Shown: one piece after another, positions 15,975 through 25,775 of the stretch | Numbering within the stretch: position 1 is the stretch's first letter | Layout of the letters: each line of letters begins with the position of its first letter | NCBI RefSeq assembly: GCF_002327185.1 | Contig: NZ_CP018624.1 | Coordinates: 1,798,001 to 1,862,000 of the forward strand | Length of the DNA: 64,000 nucleotides | Reading direction: 5' to 3' | Source of the DNA: Clostridium chauvoei | Lineage (GTDB): Bacteria > Bacillota > Clostridia > Clostridiales > Clostridiaceae | The notes under the pieces: model-generated | The model's database searches: none | What the model was told of the DNA's origin: nothing | Seen by the model: the letters and a program-made list of their open reading frames with translations, nothing else | Made by a program: the position numbers and the translations under genes

Positions 15975-16223
15975 TTAAATTTCAACTAATTTAGCTACAA
16001 CACCATTAATTTCACTTAATTCTTTACTTAATTTAGATATTTCCTCTTTTTCATCATGAATCAAATTTAATATTATAAGTCCAGAATTGGAACAAATATC
16101 TTTACTTGCTTCATGTAATCCAAGTCTTGTTTGAATTATACATCCAAATTTAGTAAGTATCTCTTGAACCTTAGGTGCTGCTGAGTTTCTCGGCTCTATT
16201 TTTATAGCCATAATCGTAAACAT
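15975..16223 (-). CDS. Small ACT/NikR-C-like regulator, TM1266 family relative
   Basis: 82 residues with the alternating beta-alpha pattern of an ACT-like domain: MAIKIEPRN, KVQEILTKFGCIIQTRLGLHE, GLIILNLIHDEKEEISKLSK and INGVVAKLVEI. It resembles the 37144-37392 protein next to hydE in length and layout (IQTRLGLHE against SIRGRMGIP, and a shared final INGV). I call it a paralogue of that putative iron-only-hydrogenase regulator family. AGGAGGT is six bases before the ATG. The neighbours (RidA, PotD) do not indicate a partner. Confidence 0.65.
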   Translation of the reverse strand: MFTIMAIKIEPRNSAAPKVQEILTKFGCIIQTRLGLHEASKDICSNSGLIILNLIHDEKEEISKLSKELSEINGVVAKLVEI

Positions 16224-16298
16224 AAGATACCTCCTAAGTTAGCTTCTTTTGTATACTTGACTATTTTAAAAATTTTATTCATATTAATTTTGTTTTTA

Positions 16299-16679
16299 TT
16301 ATTCTATAGTTGCAATTGCTTCTATTTCTATTACAGAATCCTTAGGTAATCTTGCTACTTCAACACAACTTCTAGCTGGTTTATTATCCTTAAAGTATTC
16401 AGCATAAACTTCATTTACACTTACAAAGTCATTCATATCATTTAAAAATACTGAAACTTTTATTACTTTATCTAAATTGCTTCCTGCTGCTTCTAATATA
16501 GCTTTTACATTTTCTAAAGATTGCTTTGTTGCAGCTTTTATTTCAGTTATTAGTTCTCCTGTTGATGGATTTAGTGGAATTTGACCTGATGTGAAAATCA
16601 TATCTCCCATTTTAATTCCTTGAGAATATGGTCCTATTGCTTGTGGCGCCTTATCTGTGGAAATTATTTCTCTTTTCAT
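16299..16679 (-). CDS. ridA: RidA family enamine/imine deaminase
   Basis: 126 residues, the standard RidA length. Signature parts are [23 protein letters not shown], the central [18 protein letters not shown] and the C-terminal [23 protein letters not shown], which contains the conserved Arg that binds the imine. RidA hydrolyses reactive 2-aminoacrylate formed by PLP enzymes. AAGGAAG lies about eight bases upstream. It is next to an ACT-like gene, with a 75-bp gap, and near a branched-chain aminotransferase, which is a plausible functional neighbour. Confidence 0.95.
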   Translation of the reverse strand: MKREIISTDKAPQAIGPYSQGIKMGDMIFTSGQIPLNPSTGELITEIKAATKQSLENVKAILEAAGSNLDKVIKVSVFLNDMNDFVSVNEVYAEYFKDNKPARSCVEVARLPKDSVIEIEAIATIE

Positions 16680-16764
16680 TCTTATACTTCCTTTCTAATA
16701 CATAGTATATTAATTTAATTTTAACCCATACTAACTACAAATAATCTTATTTGGAGGAATTAAT

Positions 16765-16932
16765 ATGGGTAAAAAAACTTCTAAAAATAACACTAAAATA
16801 AATAATAAATATTATAAAAATAATTCTCCTGAACCTAATGATGGTGTTTTTATAGATAATTCTCCTAATGATAATTATACTACTGAAGGCACAGTTAGAT
16901 ATGGAGAAGAAGCTGATAGCTGCGATCTTTAA
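16765..16932 (+). CDS. Small hydrophilic protein (55 aa)
   Basis: A 55-codon frame with an excellent ribosome site (TTGGAGGAATTAATATG). The product is lysine- and asparagine-rich at the start (MGKKTSKNNTK) and acidic at the end (YGEEADSCDL). It has no membrane segment and is likely disordered. It is divergent from ridA and followed by a large inverted repeat. I recognise no family. The ribosome site and the composition shift from basic to acidic suggest a genuine small gene. Confidence 0.55.
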   Translation: MGKKTSKNNTKINNKYYKNNSPEPNDGVFIDNSPNDNYTTEGTVRYGEEADSCDL

Positions 16933-16952
16933 TAGATTGTAGTCCTCCCATA

Positions 16953-17030
16953 AGGTACTAGGATTTATCCAAATAAATTATTAAATTATTGGTCCAATGA
17001 ATTAACACTTTTAAATTAATCCTAGTACCT
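16953..17030. repeat. 13-bp perfect inverted repeat with 52-base loop
   Basis: AGGTACTAGGATT (16953-16965) and AATCCTAGTACCT (17018-17030) are exact complements separated by an AT-rich segment. There is no clear T tract, so it is not a typical terminator. It lies between the 55-aa gene and ilvE. It could be an RNA stem or a miniature transposon-like unit. The rest of the gap to 17213 shows only AT-rich promoter-like sequence; no T-box was found. Confidence 0.6.
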
Positions 17031-17213
17031 ATATTTAACTATACCTTTTTTCATTCTGTCTTTCAACAATCCTTAAAATATCTCATCTTATAAATAATTC
17101 TTAATTTAAAACCTTCTTAATTATCATTTTCATATTTTTTCAAATTAATTGTTTATAGTATATAAAAATAATGATAAAATTAGATGTTATATTATTTATT
17201 AGGAGGTATTATT

Positions 17214-18236
17214 TTGAAAAAAACTGTAGATATTGATTGGAATAACTTAGGCTTTAGTTACATAAAAACCGATTATAGATATGTTTCTATATGGAAAGAT
17301 GGCAAATGGGATGAAGGTAAACTAACAGAAGATAATATGTTAACTATTAGTGAAGCTTCAACTGCTTTACATTATGGACAACAATGCTTTGAAGGTTTAA
17401 AAGCCTATAGAAGAAAAGATGGTAAAATTCAACTGTTTAGAGTTAATAGAAATGCTGAAAGATTAAATGTTAGTAACAGAAGATTATTAATGCCTGAAGT
17501 TCCTGTGGAAAAATTCATAGATGCTTGTAAGCAAGTAGTTAAAGCTAATGAACATTTTGTTCCCCCATATGGTACTGGTGCTACGCTTTATTTAAGACCT
17601 TTTATGATAGGTGTTGGTAATAACATAGGTGTTAAACCTGCTCCTGAGTACATATTCTCTGTTTTTGCAGTTCCTGTTGGTCCATATTTTAAGGAAGGAT
17701 TAACTCCTTGTAACTTTATGATAGCTGATTACGATAGAGCTGCTCCTCTTGGAACAGGTGGACAAAAGGTTGGTGGTAACTATGCTGCTTCACTTCATCC
17801 ACATCAAATTGCATCAGATAGGGGCTTTGCAGATTGTATTTATTTAGATCCTGCAACTCACACAAAAATTGAAGAGGTTGGAGCTGCTAATTTCTTTGGA
17901 ATAACTAAAAACAATGAATTTATTACACCTAAATCACCTTCAATTCTTCCAAGTATAACAAAATATTCTCTTATGGATATAGCTAAAAATTATTTAAATA
18001 TGCCTGTATTTGAAAGAGATGTCTTTGTAGATAACTTAGATGAATTTAAAGAAGCTGGTGCTTGTGGTACTGCAGCTGTAATTACTCCTATTGGAGGAAT
18101 TGAATATAAAGATAATCTTCATGTATTCCATAGTGAAAAAGAAGTTGGTCCTATAACAAAGGAACTTTATAGAATTCTTTGTGGAATACAATTTGGAGAT
18201 GTAGAAGCTCCAGAAGGTTGGATATTTGAAGTTTAA
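17214..18236 (+). CDS. ilvE: Branched-chain amino acid aminotransferase
   Basis: 340 residues from the TTG at 17214. This start is chosen because AGGAGG ends seven bases before it, while the in-frame ATG at 17184 has no ribosome site. It belongs to fold-type IV PLP enzymes of the mammalian-like BCAT branch: [34 protein letters not shown], the PLP lysine in [11 protein letters not shown], then [11 protein letters not shown] and [14 protein letters not shown]. It interconverts branched-chain amino acids and their 2-keto acids. It is monocistronic with its own terminator. Confidence 0.94.
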   Translation: MKKTVDIDWNNLGFSYIKTDYRYVSIWKDGKWDEGKLTEDNMLTISEASTALHYGQQCFEGLKAYRRKDGKIQLFRVNRNAERLNVSNRRLLMPEVPVEKFIDACKQVVKANEHFVPPYGTGATLYLRPFMIGVGNNIGVKPAPEYIFSVFAVPVGPYFKEGLTPCNFMIADYDRAAPLGTGGQKVGGNYAASLHPHQIASDRGFADCIYLDPATHTKIEEVGAANFFGITKNNEFITPKSPSILPSITKYSLMDIAKNYLNMPVFERDVFVDNLDEFKEAGACGTAAVITPIGGIEYKDNLHVFHSEKEVGPITKELYRILCGIQFGDVEAPEGWIFEV

Positions 18237-18241
18237 TATTT

Positions 18242-18269
18242 AAAAGGGTTCTTCTAGAACTCTTTTTTA
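18242..18269 (+). terminator. ilvE terminator
   Basis: AAAAGGGTTCT pairs with AGAACTCTTTT around TCT, with one G-T pair, and runs into TTTTTT. It lies directly after the ilvE stop. Confidence 0.75.
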
Positions 18270-18390
18270 CTTTAATAATAAGCTTATATATATTATTAAA
18301 CTTTAATAAATTTGTCATTTTTAATTAATGTAAATTTAACTTAATAATGTTATTATTTTAAGATAACTATCAATTTAATGAGGTGAAATT

Positions 18391-19284
18391 ATGTACATAG
18401 TAAATTTTATTCGTGGCTTTTGTATGGCTTTAGCTGATAGTGTTCCAGGAGTATCTGGTGGTACTATTGCATTTATATTAGGATTTTATGATGATTTTAT
18501 AAATTCACTTAACTCTTTAGTTTCTACTAAAAGTAATATTGAAAGCAAAAAAACTGCTCTAACCTTCTTATTTAAATTAGGTATTGGTTGGATAGTTGGA
18601 TTGGTTTCATCAGTTATGATTTTATCATCTATCTTTGATAAAGAGATTTATAAAATCAGCTCTGTTTTTGTAGGCTTTATATTATTTTCTATTCCTATAA
18701 TAATACGTGAAGAAAAAGATAGTATACTAAATAACTATAAAAATATAATTTATGGAATACTTGGTGTTTTAATTGTTGTTGCAATTACTTATTTTAATCC
18801 AACATCCTCTGGAACATCTTCTATTTCTTTAAGTAGTTTTTCATTCCCAATTGCAATTTATGTTTTCATCGTTGGAATGATTGCTATTTCAGCTATGGTA
18901 TTACCAGGAATATCAGGTTCTACATTACTTTTAGTATTTGGACTTTATGCTCCTGTTATAGCTGCAGTAAAAGGGTTCCTTACTTTTAACTTTAATTATT
19001 TACCTATGTTAATTGTATTTGGTATTGGAGTTCTTGTTGGAATTGTAACTACTATAAGATTAATTAGATATCTATTAGCAAATCATAGATCTAAAATGAT
19101 ATATTTTATAATAGGTTTAATGATCGGATCATTCTATGCAGTATTTATGGGTCCAACTACTCTTGAAATTCCAAAACCTGCTATGAATTTAGAGAGTTTT
19201 AGCTTTATATTCTTTGCACTAGGTGGTTTATTAATCTTAGTATTAGAAAAAGGAAAAAATTATTTAGAAAAAAAATCTAGTTAA
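18391..19284 (+). CDS. DUF368 membrane protein (PopT-type undecaprenyl-phosphate translocase family)
   Basis: 297 residues with about eight to nine hydrophobic segments. The two family hallmarks are the N-terminal GFCMALADSVPGVSGGTIAFILGFYD and its internal repeat AMVLPGISGSTLLLVFGLY near 170-188. DUF368 proteins have been reported to return undecaprenyl phosphate across the membrane, recycling the lipid carrier for wall synthesis. GAGGTGA lies six bases before the ATG. A DedA-family protein, the other family with that reported role, is encoded at 57910-58407. Confidence 0.9.
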   Translation: MYIVNFIRGFCMALADSVPGVSGGTIAFILGFYDDFINSLNSLVSTKSNIESKKTALTFLFKLGIGWIVGLVSSVMILSSIFDKEIYKISSVFVGFILFSIPIIIREEKDSILNNYKNIIYGILGVLIVVAITYFNPTSSGTSSISLSSFSFPIAIYVFIVGMIAISAMVLPGISGSTLLLVFGLYAPVIAAVKGFLTFNFNYLPMLIVFGIGVLVGIVTTIRLIRYLLANHRSKMIYFIIGLMIGSFYAVFMGPTTLEIPKPAMNLESFSFIFFALGGLLILVLEKGKNYLEKKSS

Positions 19285-19332
19285 AATAATAAAGAGTTAG
19301 ATTCCTAAAAAAGAATCTAACTCTTTATTATT
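19285..19332. terminator. Bidirectional terminator, DUF368 / FNT channel
   Basis: A 20-bp perfect stem (arms 19285-19304 and 19313-19332) has an A-rich loop, with A runs on one side and T runs on the other. It serves two converging genes. Confidence 0.9.
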
Positions 19333-19334
19333 TG

Positions 19335-20114
19335 TTATTTCTTATTGTTACTAGTTATATAGTAGTATGGTAATGCTAAGAATACAACACCGCCTATAAA
19401 GTTTCCTAGAGATACAACAATTATGTTATACATATATCCACCTATTGTTATAGTTCCTGGATCAAGCATAACTCCCATAGCTAATAATCCCATATTAGCT
19501 ACACTATGTTCAAAACCTGCTGTTATAAAAGTAAATAAACACCAGAATATCATTAATATTTTAGCTGTTTCTTCTTTTAATTTATAACACATCCATACCG
19601 CTAAACATACAAGTATATTACATAATATACCTTTTATTAAAAGTGGCATAAATGGAGTATTTATTTTAGCTGCTACATTGCTTACTATAAATTCTCCTAT
19701 GTAATCGCTCTTTCCTGATGCTAAACCTGCTTGGACAAATAATACAGCACCTACAACGCCACCTAATATATTTCCAAACCAACTTGCAAACCATATTTGA
19801 ATAGCATCTACCCAAGTTACAGTCTTTTCTAAAGCACCCATAGTCATTATCATACTATTACTAGTAAAAAGATCTCCACCAGCCATTAGTACTAAACTTA
19901 ATGCAACACCAAAAGATACACCCATTGTTATCTTATAAAAAGGTGAACCTCCATGATGCATAATTCCACCGATTGAATAAATAAGCATAATTCCTAAACT
20001 TACAAATAAGCTACCTAACATAGCACTAACTATGTATCTTGACTTGCTTCTTTTTAATAAGTTGATTTTTACTTCAGCTGAGTGAGCTAAGTTATGAATT
20101 TCCTTACTATACAT
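19335..20114 (-). CDS. Formate/nitrite transporter (FNT) family channel
   Basis: 259 residues with six hydrophobic segments. FNT hallmarks are SLVLMAGGDLFTSNSMIM near 75-91, WFGNILGGVVGAVLF, and the central channel histidine in FITAGFEHSVANMG. The family includes FocA, NirC and the clostridial hydrosulfide channel often encoded with asrABC. Here the gene lies just downstream of the sirohaem operon and about 8 kb from asrABC, so sulfide or nitrite are more attractive substrates than formate. The choice cannot be made from sequence alone. It has its own upstream region rather than being fused to the hem transcript, which ends at 20274. Confidence 0.88.
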   Translation of the reverse strand: MYSKEIHNLAHSAEVKINLLKRSKSRYIVSAMLGSLFVSLGIMLIYSIGGIMHHGGSPFYKITMGVSFGVALSLVLMAGGDLFTSNSMIMTMGALEKTVTWVDAIQIWFASWFGNILGGVVGAVLFVQAGLASGKSDYIGEFIVSNVAAKINTPFMPLLIKGILCNILVCLAVWMCYKLKEETAKILMIFWCLFTFITAGFEHSVANMGLLAMGVMLDPGTITIGGYMYNIIVVSLGNFIGGVVFLALPYYYITSNNKK

Positions 20115-20266
20115 AAAACACCTACCTATTTTTTATTATTTTTTTAACAATATATTACCCTAGTGAGCTATTTTTTACTCACATCTATATATAATACAAT
20201 CTTATTTTAAATTTTTCAATAAAAATTTAAAAATTTAATCATTTTTTGGCAAATTGTCCATTATTC

Positions 20267-20296
20267 CATAAAAAAAGTACGCTCAACGCGTACTTT
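20267..20296 (-). terminator. Terminator of the hem/sirohaem operon
   Basis: AAAGTACGC pairs with GCGTACTTT and is followed on the minus strand by seven T. The stem abuts the cbiK stop codon. It marks the end of the hemA-to-cbiK transcript. Confidence 0.88.
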
Positions 20297-21073
20297 CTAT
20301 AAAAAATTTTCTATTTGCTTAATATATATATCTCTTATTTTTTCATAATCTACTAATGGTTTAAGACTGATTTCTACAGCTATTCCCTCATCAATAAATT
20401 TGCTTTTCCAAGATCTTTCATCTGCAGCAATATCTCTCTTAACATGATTCCCTGCTACAATAAGCAATGGTAACATAAATACCTCTTGAATATTTTTTTC
20501 TTTTAAAGCTTTAATAATAAAATCCTTGGTTCTTTCACCTTCTAAAGTCCCTATAAAAATATTTTTATATCCTTTATTTTTAAACTTACTTTCTAATATA
20601 TAGTATGCCTCAGTAGTAATTGTCTTAGAACCATGACCTACTAATACTATATTTTTATCCTTAGATAAATCCTCTTCCATTGCTTCTATTAAACTATCAC
20701 AAGCCTCTTCTAATTCTCTCCCATAATAGCCTAAAAGAGTTTTCCCTAATTTTATACTTTTAAATGCATACTCATAACTATACATTATCTTCTTAATATG
20801 TTCACATTCTATACATTCCATAACATAAACAGGCTGTATTATAACATCTTCAATCCCCTCATTACTTAGTTTAAATAATGCTTCATCTAATGTTAATACT
20901 GATATGCCATAATTTGATTTTAATAGGTTTATTATTATTTTAGAATTAAATACCCTAACTATAGGATATTTATTATTTGTTCTTTCTTTAACTTCATTTT
21001 CTATTTTTTCTAAATTCTTTAGTGCTTCCAAGTCTGATGTTCCAAAAGAAGCAATAATAATTGCTTTTGACAT
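20297..21073 (-). CDS. cbiK: CbiK-type sirohydrochlorin chelatase
   Basis: 258 residues. The N-terminal AIIIASFGTSDLEAL and the two metal-site histidines, His147 in VLVGHGSK and His210 in AGNHVKRDIA, identify the anaerobic CbiK class. The enzyme inserts cobalt for cobalamin or iron for sirohaem. It is the last gene of an operon that makes sirohydrochlorin, with no further cobalamin genes visible and a sirohaem enzyme (AsrC) nearby, so iron insertion is the likely role here. It starts 23 bp after hemL. Confidence 0.92.
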   Translation of the reverse strand: MSKAIIIASFGTSDLEALKNLEKIENEVKERTNNKYPIVRVFNSKIIINLLKSNYGISVLTLDEALFKLSNEGIEDVIIQPVYVMECIECEHIKKIMYSYEYAFKSIKLGKTLLGYYGRELEEACDSLIEAMEEDLSKDKNIVLVGHGSKTITTEAYYILESKFKNKGYKNIFIGTLEGERTKDFIIKALKEKNIQEVFMLPLLIVAGNHVKRDIAADERSWKSKFIDEGIAVEISLKPLVDYEKIRDIYIKQIENFL

Positions 21074-21095
21074 AAATTCACCCTTTACTAACCTT

Positions 21096-22367
21096 CTAAA
21101 AATTACTAAAAGCTTGTAAAAACTTATCTATATCTTCTTCTGTATGTTCTGTACATAAGAATAAAGCTTCATATTGTGATGGTGGTATATTGAATCCACT
21201 ATTTATCATATGTAAAAAATATTTTTTAAACATTTCACTATCACATTGCTTTACATCATCATAAGTTTTTATTTCTTTTAGTTTATTGAAAAATATTGTT
21301 AGCATTCCACCTTCTCTATTTATTACCATAGGAATACCTTTTTCTTTGGCTATCTTTAGCATACCCTTTTCTAACTTTTCACCTAGTTTATTTATATGAT
21401 TATAATACTTATCTTTATTATCTTTTATTTTATTTAATGTAGCAAGACCAGCACCCATTACTACTGGATTCCCTGACATTGTTCCTGCTTGATATACTCC
21501 ACCCATAGGAGATAAGCATTCCATTATTTCTCTTTTTCCACCATAAGCTCCACATGGTAAGCCTCCACCTATTATTTTAGCGTAAGTTACTAAATCAGGT
21601 TTTACATTAAATAAGCTTTGTGCTCCTTCAAATGCTACTCTAAATCCACTCATTACTTCATCAAAAATAAGTAATGTTCCATATTTATCACATAACTGTC
21701 TTAAAGCTATCATAAAATTATCTTCAGCCTTTATTACTCCCATGTTTCCTGCTACTGGTTCTATTATTACAGCTGCTATATCATCTCCATATTGTTCGAA
21801 TAGAATTTTAACTTGATTAATATCGTTATATACACCTATAAGAGTATTTTTAACACTATCTTGTGGCACTCCTAAACATCCTGGTATTCCTTCTGTTAAT
21901 ACTCCTGACCCTGCTTCAACTAAAAACCCATCAAAATGTCCATGATAACAGCCTGCAAATTTTACTATTTTGTTTCTTTTAGTATATCCTCTAGCTAGTT
22001 TAATAGCACTCATAGTAGCTTCTGTACCTGAGTTAACCATTCTTACCATATCTATATTTTCTAAGTTATCACATAAAAACTTAGCCATTATTAACTCTAA
22101 TTCTGTTGGTGCCCCAAATGCAATAGCACTTTGTGAAATCTCTTTTATACAAGTAACAACATCTTTATCACAATGTCCTAAAAACATTGGCCCCCAAGCT
22201 AAAACAAAATCAATATATTCCTTACCTTCTTCGTCCTTTATTGTAGCACCTTTACCACTTCTAATTATTGGTGGATCAATCCCCATATCTCTATATGCTC
22301 TAACAGGTGAATTAACTCCTCCTGGCATAAATTTCTTAGATTCATGAAATATAATTTGATTTCTCAT
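21096..22367 (-). CDS. hemL: Glutamate-1-semialdehyde 2,1-aminomutase
   Basis: 423 residues, the normal length. The PLP lysine is Lys264 in [17 protein letters not shown], and the preceding [10 protein letters not shown] and GSGVLTEG segments are typical of HemL rather than other class III aminotransferases. It converts glutamate-1-semialdehyde to 5-aminolevulinate, completing the C5 route begun by HemA. AAAGGAG lies seven bases before the ATG, inside the end of hemB, four bases after its stop. It is co-transcribed with the hem genes. Confidence 0.95.
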   Translation of the reverse strand: MRNQIIFHESKKFMPGGVNSPVRAYRDMGIDPPIIRSGKGATIKDEEGKEYIDFVLAWGPMFLGHCDKDVVTCIKEISQSAIAFGAPTELELIMAKFLCDNLENIDMVRMVNSGTEATMSAIKLARGYTKRNKIVKFAGCYHGHFDGFLVEAGSGVLTEGIPGCLGVPQDSVKNTLIGVYNDINQVKILFEQYGDDIAAVIIEPVAGNMGVIKAEDNFMIALRQLCDKYGTLLIFDEVMSGFRVAFEGAQSLFNVKPDLVTYAKIIGGGLPCGAYGGKREIMECLSPMGGVYQAGTMSGNPVVMGAGLATLNKIKDNKDKYYNHINKLGEKLEKGMLKIAKEKGIPMVINREGGMLTIFFNKLKEIKTYDDVKQCDSEMFKKYFLHMINSGFNIPPSQYEALFLCTEHTEEDIDKFLQAFSNF

Positions 22368-22371
22368 TTTA

Positions 22372-23337
22372 TTACTCCTTTAACCATTTAGCTGCTTCTA
22401 TTGCATAATATGTTATTATCATATCTGCTCCTGCTCTTTTCATAGAAACTAACATTTCTAAAACAACAGCTTTTTCATTAATAAGTCCTGCATTAGCCGC
22501 TGCCTTTACCATTGCAAATTCACCACTTACATTATAAACACAAATTGGTAAATCTATTCTATCTTTAGTTGCTCTAACTATATCTAAATAAGGCATAGCA
22601 GGCTTAACCATTATTATATCAGCACCTTCTTCTATATCCATTTCTATCTCTCTAAGTGCTTCTCTACCATTAGCAGGGTCCATTTGATAAGTCTTTCTAT
22701 CTCCAAAGTTTGGAGCTGAATGTGCAGCCTCTCTAAAAGGTCCATAAAAAGCTGAACAATATTTAGCTGCATAACTCATTATAGCAACATTTTCATACTC
22801 ATATTTATCTAAAATATCTCTTATATAAGCAACTCTACCATCCATCATATCAGAAGGCGCAACCATATGTGCTCCAGCTTTTGCATGGGATAATGCTATT
22901 CTTCCTAACTTTTCTAATGTTGAATCATTATCAACATTTTCCCCATCTAAAATTCCACAATGCCCATGACTTGTATATTGACACATACATACATCTGTTA
23001 TCACATATAACTTTTTAGAAATCTCTCTTATTTTTCTTACAGCCTTTTGAACTATTCCTTCATCGCTATATGCTTCTGAACCACATTCATCTTTATGTTC
23101 TGGTAATCCAAATACTATAACACCTTTAATTCCTAAATCTTCAACTTCTTTTATTACTTCATCTAATCTATCTATAGACCAATGATAATTGCCTTGTAAT
23201 GATGATATTTCTTCTTTTATGTTTTCTCCTTCTACTACAAATATTGGGAAAATCAAATCATTAGCTGTTAATGTATTTTCCCTTACTAAATCTCTTATTG
23301 CAGAATTTGCTCTTAATCTTCTACCCCTTTTGATCAC
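22372..23337 (-). CDS. hemB: Porphobilinogen synthase (5-aminolevulinate dehydratase)
   Basis: About 321 residues. I start it at the GTG at 23337, giving [20 protein letters not shown] as the opening and leaving AAGGTGA five bases upstream; a GTG at 23346 lies within that site. The zinc cysteines are visible in [14 protein letters not shown]. The two active-site lysines are in [10 protein letters not shown] and in [12 protein letters not shown]. It condenses two 5-aminolevulinate molecules into porphobilinogen. Spacing to cobA/hemD is about 10 bp. Confidence 0.95.
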   Translation of the reverse strand: MIKRGRRLRANSAIRDLVRENTLTANDLIFPIFVVEGENIKEEISSLQGNYHWSIDRLDEVIKEVEDLGIKGVIVFGLPEHKDECGSEAYSDEGIVQKAVRKIREISKKLYVITDVCMCQYTSHGHCGILDGENVDNDSTLEKLGRIALSHAKAGAHMVAPSDMMDGRVAYIRDILDKYEYENVAIMSYAAKYCSAFYGPFREAAHSAPNFGDRKTYQMDPANGREALREIEMDIEEGADIIMVKPAMPYLDIVRATKDRIDLPICVYNVSGEFAMVKAAANAGLINEKAVVLEMLVSMKRAGADMIITYYAIEAAKWLKE

Positions 23338-23347
23338 TAAATTCACC

Positions 23348-24826
23348 TTAACTTTCTTTTAAACTTTTATATATATTCACTATTTCTTCTAAGAAACCAT
23401 CTTCTGAATGTTTTTTACACATATAATTATCTATATTTCTTTCATTTAATGCTTTAGATGTTTGTGGTCCTATAGATATGTTTCTTTTTTCTTTTATTTT
23501 ATCTTCACCAAACATGCTAATCATATTTTTTACTGTACTTGGACTAGTATATAACACAAAGTCTACTTCTTCAAAAGCCCTAGTATTTTTAACATCACCA
23601 CATTTAGTATCGTATGTATTTACTCTATGAACTTCTAAGCCTAGTTTTTCTATTTCATCTTTTAAATATTCTCTACTAGCTGAAGAACATGGTATAAGAA
23701 CCTTCTCTCCCTTTTGTAAATAAGGACTTAATGCTTTAAATAATCCTTCTCCTACAAACTCTCTAGCCATAATAAATTCTACTATACCACGCTTTTGTAA
23801 AGCCTTTCTAGTTGCTTTTCCTACTACTGAGAATTTTGCTTTTATGTTTCTTATATCATACTTCTTTTCTATCAAATAATCAAAAAACATATTTACTCCA
23901 TTAACAGAAGTTAAAATAATATGATGGTATTTATCTAAATTATCTACGTATGGTGCTAAATTTTCTTTAGTTCCTTCAATTTTTATAGAATTTATTTCTG
24001 TAACTTCTGCTCCAAGCTCTCTTAATTTATTTTTAAGATTAGATGCTTGCTTTCTAGATCTTGTTACACATATATTTACTCCAAATAAAGGTTTCTCTTC
24101 ATACCAAGATAATTTTTCATTTAATTCTACAACTTCTCCAACCACTATAATACATGGTGATTTAAGCTTTGCTTTTTTAACTTTTTCTTCTATGTCTTCT
24201 AAAGTTCCTATAACTTTTTTTTGCTTAGAAGAAGTTCCTCTCATTACCACAGCAGTTTTAGTTGTTTTATCTTTTCCATTTAAAATTAAATTTTCAACTA
24301 TTTTATCTAAATTACTAAGTCCCATCATAAAAACTAAAGTACCTTTTTCTTTTGCTAAAGCTTCCCAATTAATATTTAAAACTCCAGCAGTCATTCCAGT
24401 TACTATATGGAAACTTTGAGCCATACCTCTTTGAGTTATAGGTATCCCTGCATAATTTAATACTGAAATAGGTGATGTTACTCCTGGTACAACTTCAAAC
24501 TCTATATTTTCTTCTACTAATGCAAGGACTTCTTCCCCACCTCTTCCAAAAACATAGGGGTCTCCACCTTTAATTCTACCTACTATATGGCCTTTCTTAG
24601 CCAAGGAAACTAACATTTCATTAATCTCTTCTTGTGTTTTATAATGACATCCTGGCTCTTTTCCACAATAATAAATCTCACAATCCTCTGAAAGATAATT
24701 CAATATATTATTTGATACCAATCTATCATATAATACTGCAGTACATTTTTTTAACACTTCTACTGCTTTTAACGTTAAAAGTTCTTCATTTCCAGGACCA
24801 GTCCCGATTATATATGCTTTACTCAT
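23348..24826 (-). CDS. CobA-HemD fusion: uroporphyrinogen-III methyltransferase / synthase
   Basis: 492 residues in two domains. Residues 1-245 are a SUMT/CobA methyltransferase: [36 protein letters not shown] and [18 protein letters not shown]. Residues about 250-492 are uroporphyrinogen-III synthase ([34 protein letters not shown] and [12 protein letters not shown]). The protein closes hydroxymethylbilane to uroporphyrinogen III and methylates it to precorrin-2, steering the pathway to sirohaem or cobalamin. Such fusions are common in clostridia. The ATG is 10 bases after the hemC stop. Confidence 0.95.
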   Translation of the reverse strand: MSKAYIIGTGPGNEELLTLKAVEVLKKCTAVLYDRLVSNNILNYLSEDCEIYYCGKEPGCHYKTQEEINEMLVSLAKKGHIVGRIKGGDPYVFGRGGEEVLALVEENIEFEVVPGVTSPISVLNYAGIPITQRGMAQSFHIVTGMTAGVLNINWEALAKEKGTLVFMMGLSNLDKIVENLILNGKDKTTKTAVVMRGTSSKQKKVIGTLEDIEEKVKKAKLKSPCIIVVGEVVELNEKLSWYEEKPLFGVNICVTRSRKQASNLKNKLRELGAEVTEINSIKIEGTKENLAPYVDNLDKYHHIILTSVNGVNMFFDYLIEKKYDIRNIKAKFSVVGKATRKALQKRGIVEFIMAREFVGEGLFKALSPYLQKGEKVLIPCSSASREYLKDEIEKLGLEVHRVNTYDTKCGDVKNTRAFEEVDFVLYTSPSTVKNMISMFGEDKIKEKRNISIGPQTSKALNERNIDNYMCKKHSEDGFLEEIVNIYKSLKES

Positions 24827-24836
24827 TGATATCCTC

Positions 24837-25709
24837 CTAAATTGATAAAATCTTTTCAGCTAATTTTATTCCAAGTTCAATATTATCTTCTTTATTTCCA
24901 ATGATATCTTTTTTAATTATTTTCCCATTAACACTAAAGGTACCTATCATATATAAATCATTACCTTTTATTTCTGTATAGGCTCCTATTAAAGTATGGC
25001 ATCCTCCATTTAAAGCTTTCATAAAACTTCTTTCAGCATCTACTGTTATTCTAACCTCTTTATTATCTAAAGCCTTAAAATATTCATTATAGGAACCATC
25101 TTTTACACATTCTATTCCTAATGCACCTTGACCTATAGCTGGTAAAAATATTTTAGGATCAAAATAATCAGTTATAATATTTTCCATACCTAACCTTTTT
25201 AGGCCTGCACCTGCTAATATTATCCCATCTAGCTTTTCTTGCTCCATCTTTAAAAGTCTTGTTTGAACATTTCCTCTTATTGAAACTATCTCTAAATCAG
25301 GTCTTATTTCTTTAAGCTGTGCTGCCCTTCTAATGCTACTTGTTCCAACTTTTGCACCTAGTTTTAAATCATTAAATTTAACTTCATTAGGAGCTATAAA
25401 TGCATCTCTTATATCTTCTCTTTCTGGCATTGCAATTAATTCAAATTCTTCTGGAAGTTCAAATGGAACATCTTTCATACTATGCACTGCTGCATGTGCT
25501 TCTTTATTTAGCATTGCTAATTCTATTTCTTTTACAAATAGTCCTTTGCCACCTATCTTATTTAAAGAAACATCTAATCTTCTATCGCCTTCTGTTACAA
25601 CTAATAACTTTTTAGAAGCTATACCTTCCTTTTCTTTTATTAAATCTATAACTCTATCTGCTTGCACTTGTGCTAATTTACTCTTTCTAGTTGCAATAAT
25701 TAATTCCAT
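24837..25709 (-). CDS. hemC: Porphobilinogen deaminase (hydroxymethylbilane synthase)
   Basis: 290 residues. The dipyrromethane-cofactor cysteine is Cys237 in [13 protein letters not shown]. Other signatures are [31 protein letters not shown] and [12 protein letters not shown]. The enzyme polymerises four porphobilinogens. It is the third gene of the hem operon. A 66-bp gap separates it from the upstream precorrin-2 dehydrogenase gene, with the ribosome site GAGGTGA before its ATG. Confidence 0.96.
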   Translation of the reverse strand: MELIIATRKSKLAQVQADRVIDLIKEKEGIASKKLLVVTEGDRRLDVSLNKIGGKGLFVKEIELAMLNKEAHAAVHSMKDVPFELPEEFELIAMPEREDIRDAFIAPNEVKFNDLKLGAKVGTSSIRRAAQLKEIRPDLEIVSIRGNVQTRLLKMEQEKLDGIILAGAGLKRLGMENIITDYFDPKIFLPAIGQGALGIECVKDGSYNEYFKALDNKEVRITVDAERSFMKALNGGCHTLIGAYTEIKGNDLYMIGTFSVNGKIIKKDIIGNKEDNIELGIKLAEKILSI

Positions 25710-25775
25710 TACTTCACCTCTATTTTTATTTGTATAGTTCTTTTACTAACTCTCCATCAAAAAACATTTTTAATA

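Noticed and set aside
16933-17213. T-box riboswitch before ilvE
   Set aside because: No AGGGTGGNACCGCG-type sequence or specifier stem is present; only an AT-rich region and one inverted repeat.
20163-20182. Crp-like site upstream of the FNT channel gene
   Set aside because: TGTGAG and CTCACT arms are present, but the centre is about 12 bases instead of six, so it does not fit the site found before asrA.
21970-22347. Long plus-strand frame opposite hemL
   Set aside because: hemL on the other strand has full family motifs and operon context; this frame has no ribosome site or recognisable domain.
25333-25737. Plus-strand frame of 134 codons opposite hemC
   Set aside because: Shadow of hemC; serine- and leucine-rich composition typical of antisense reading.
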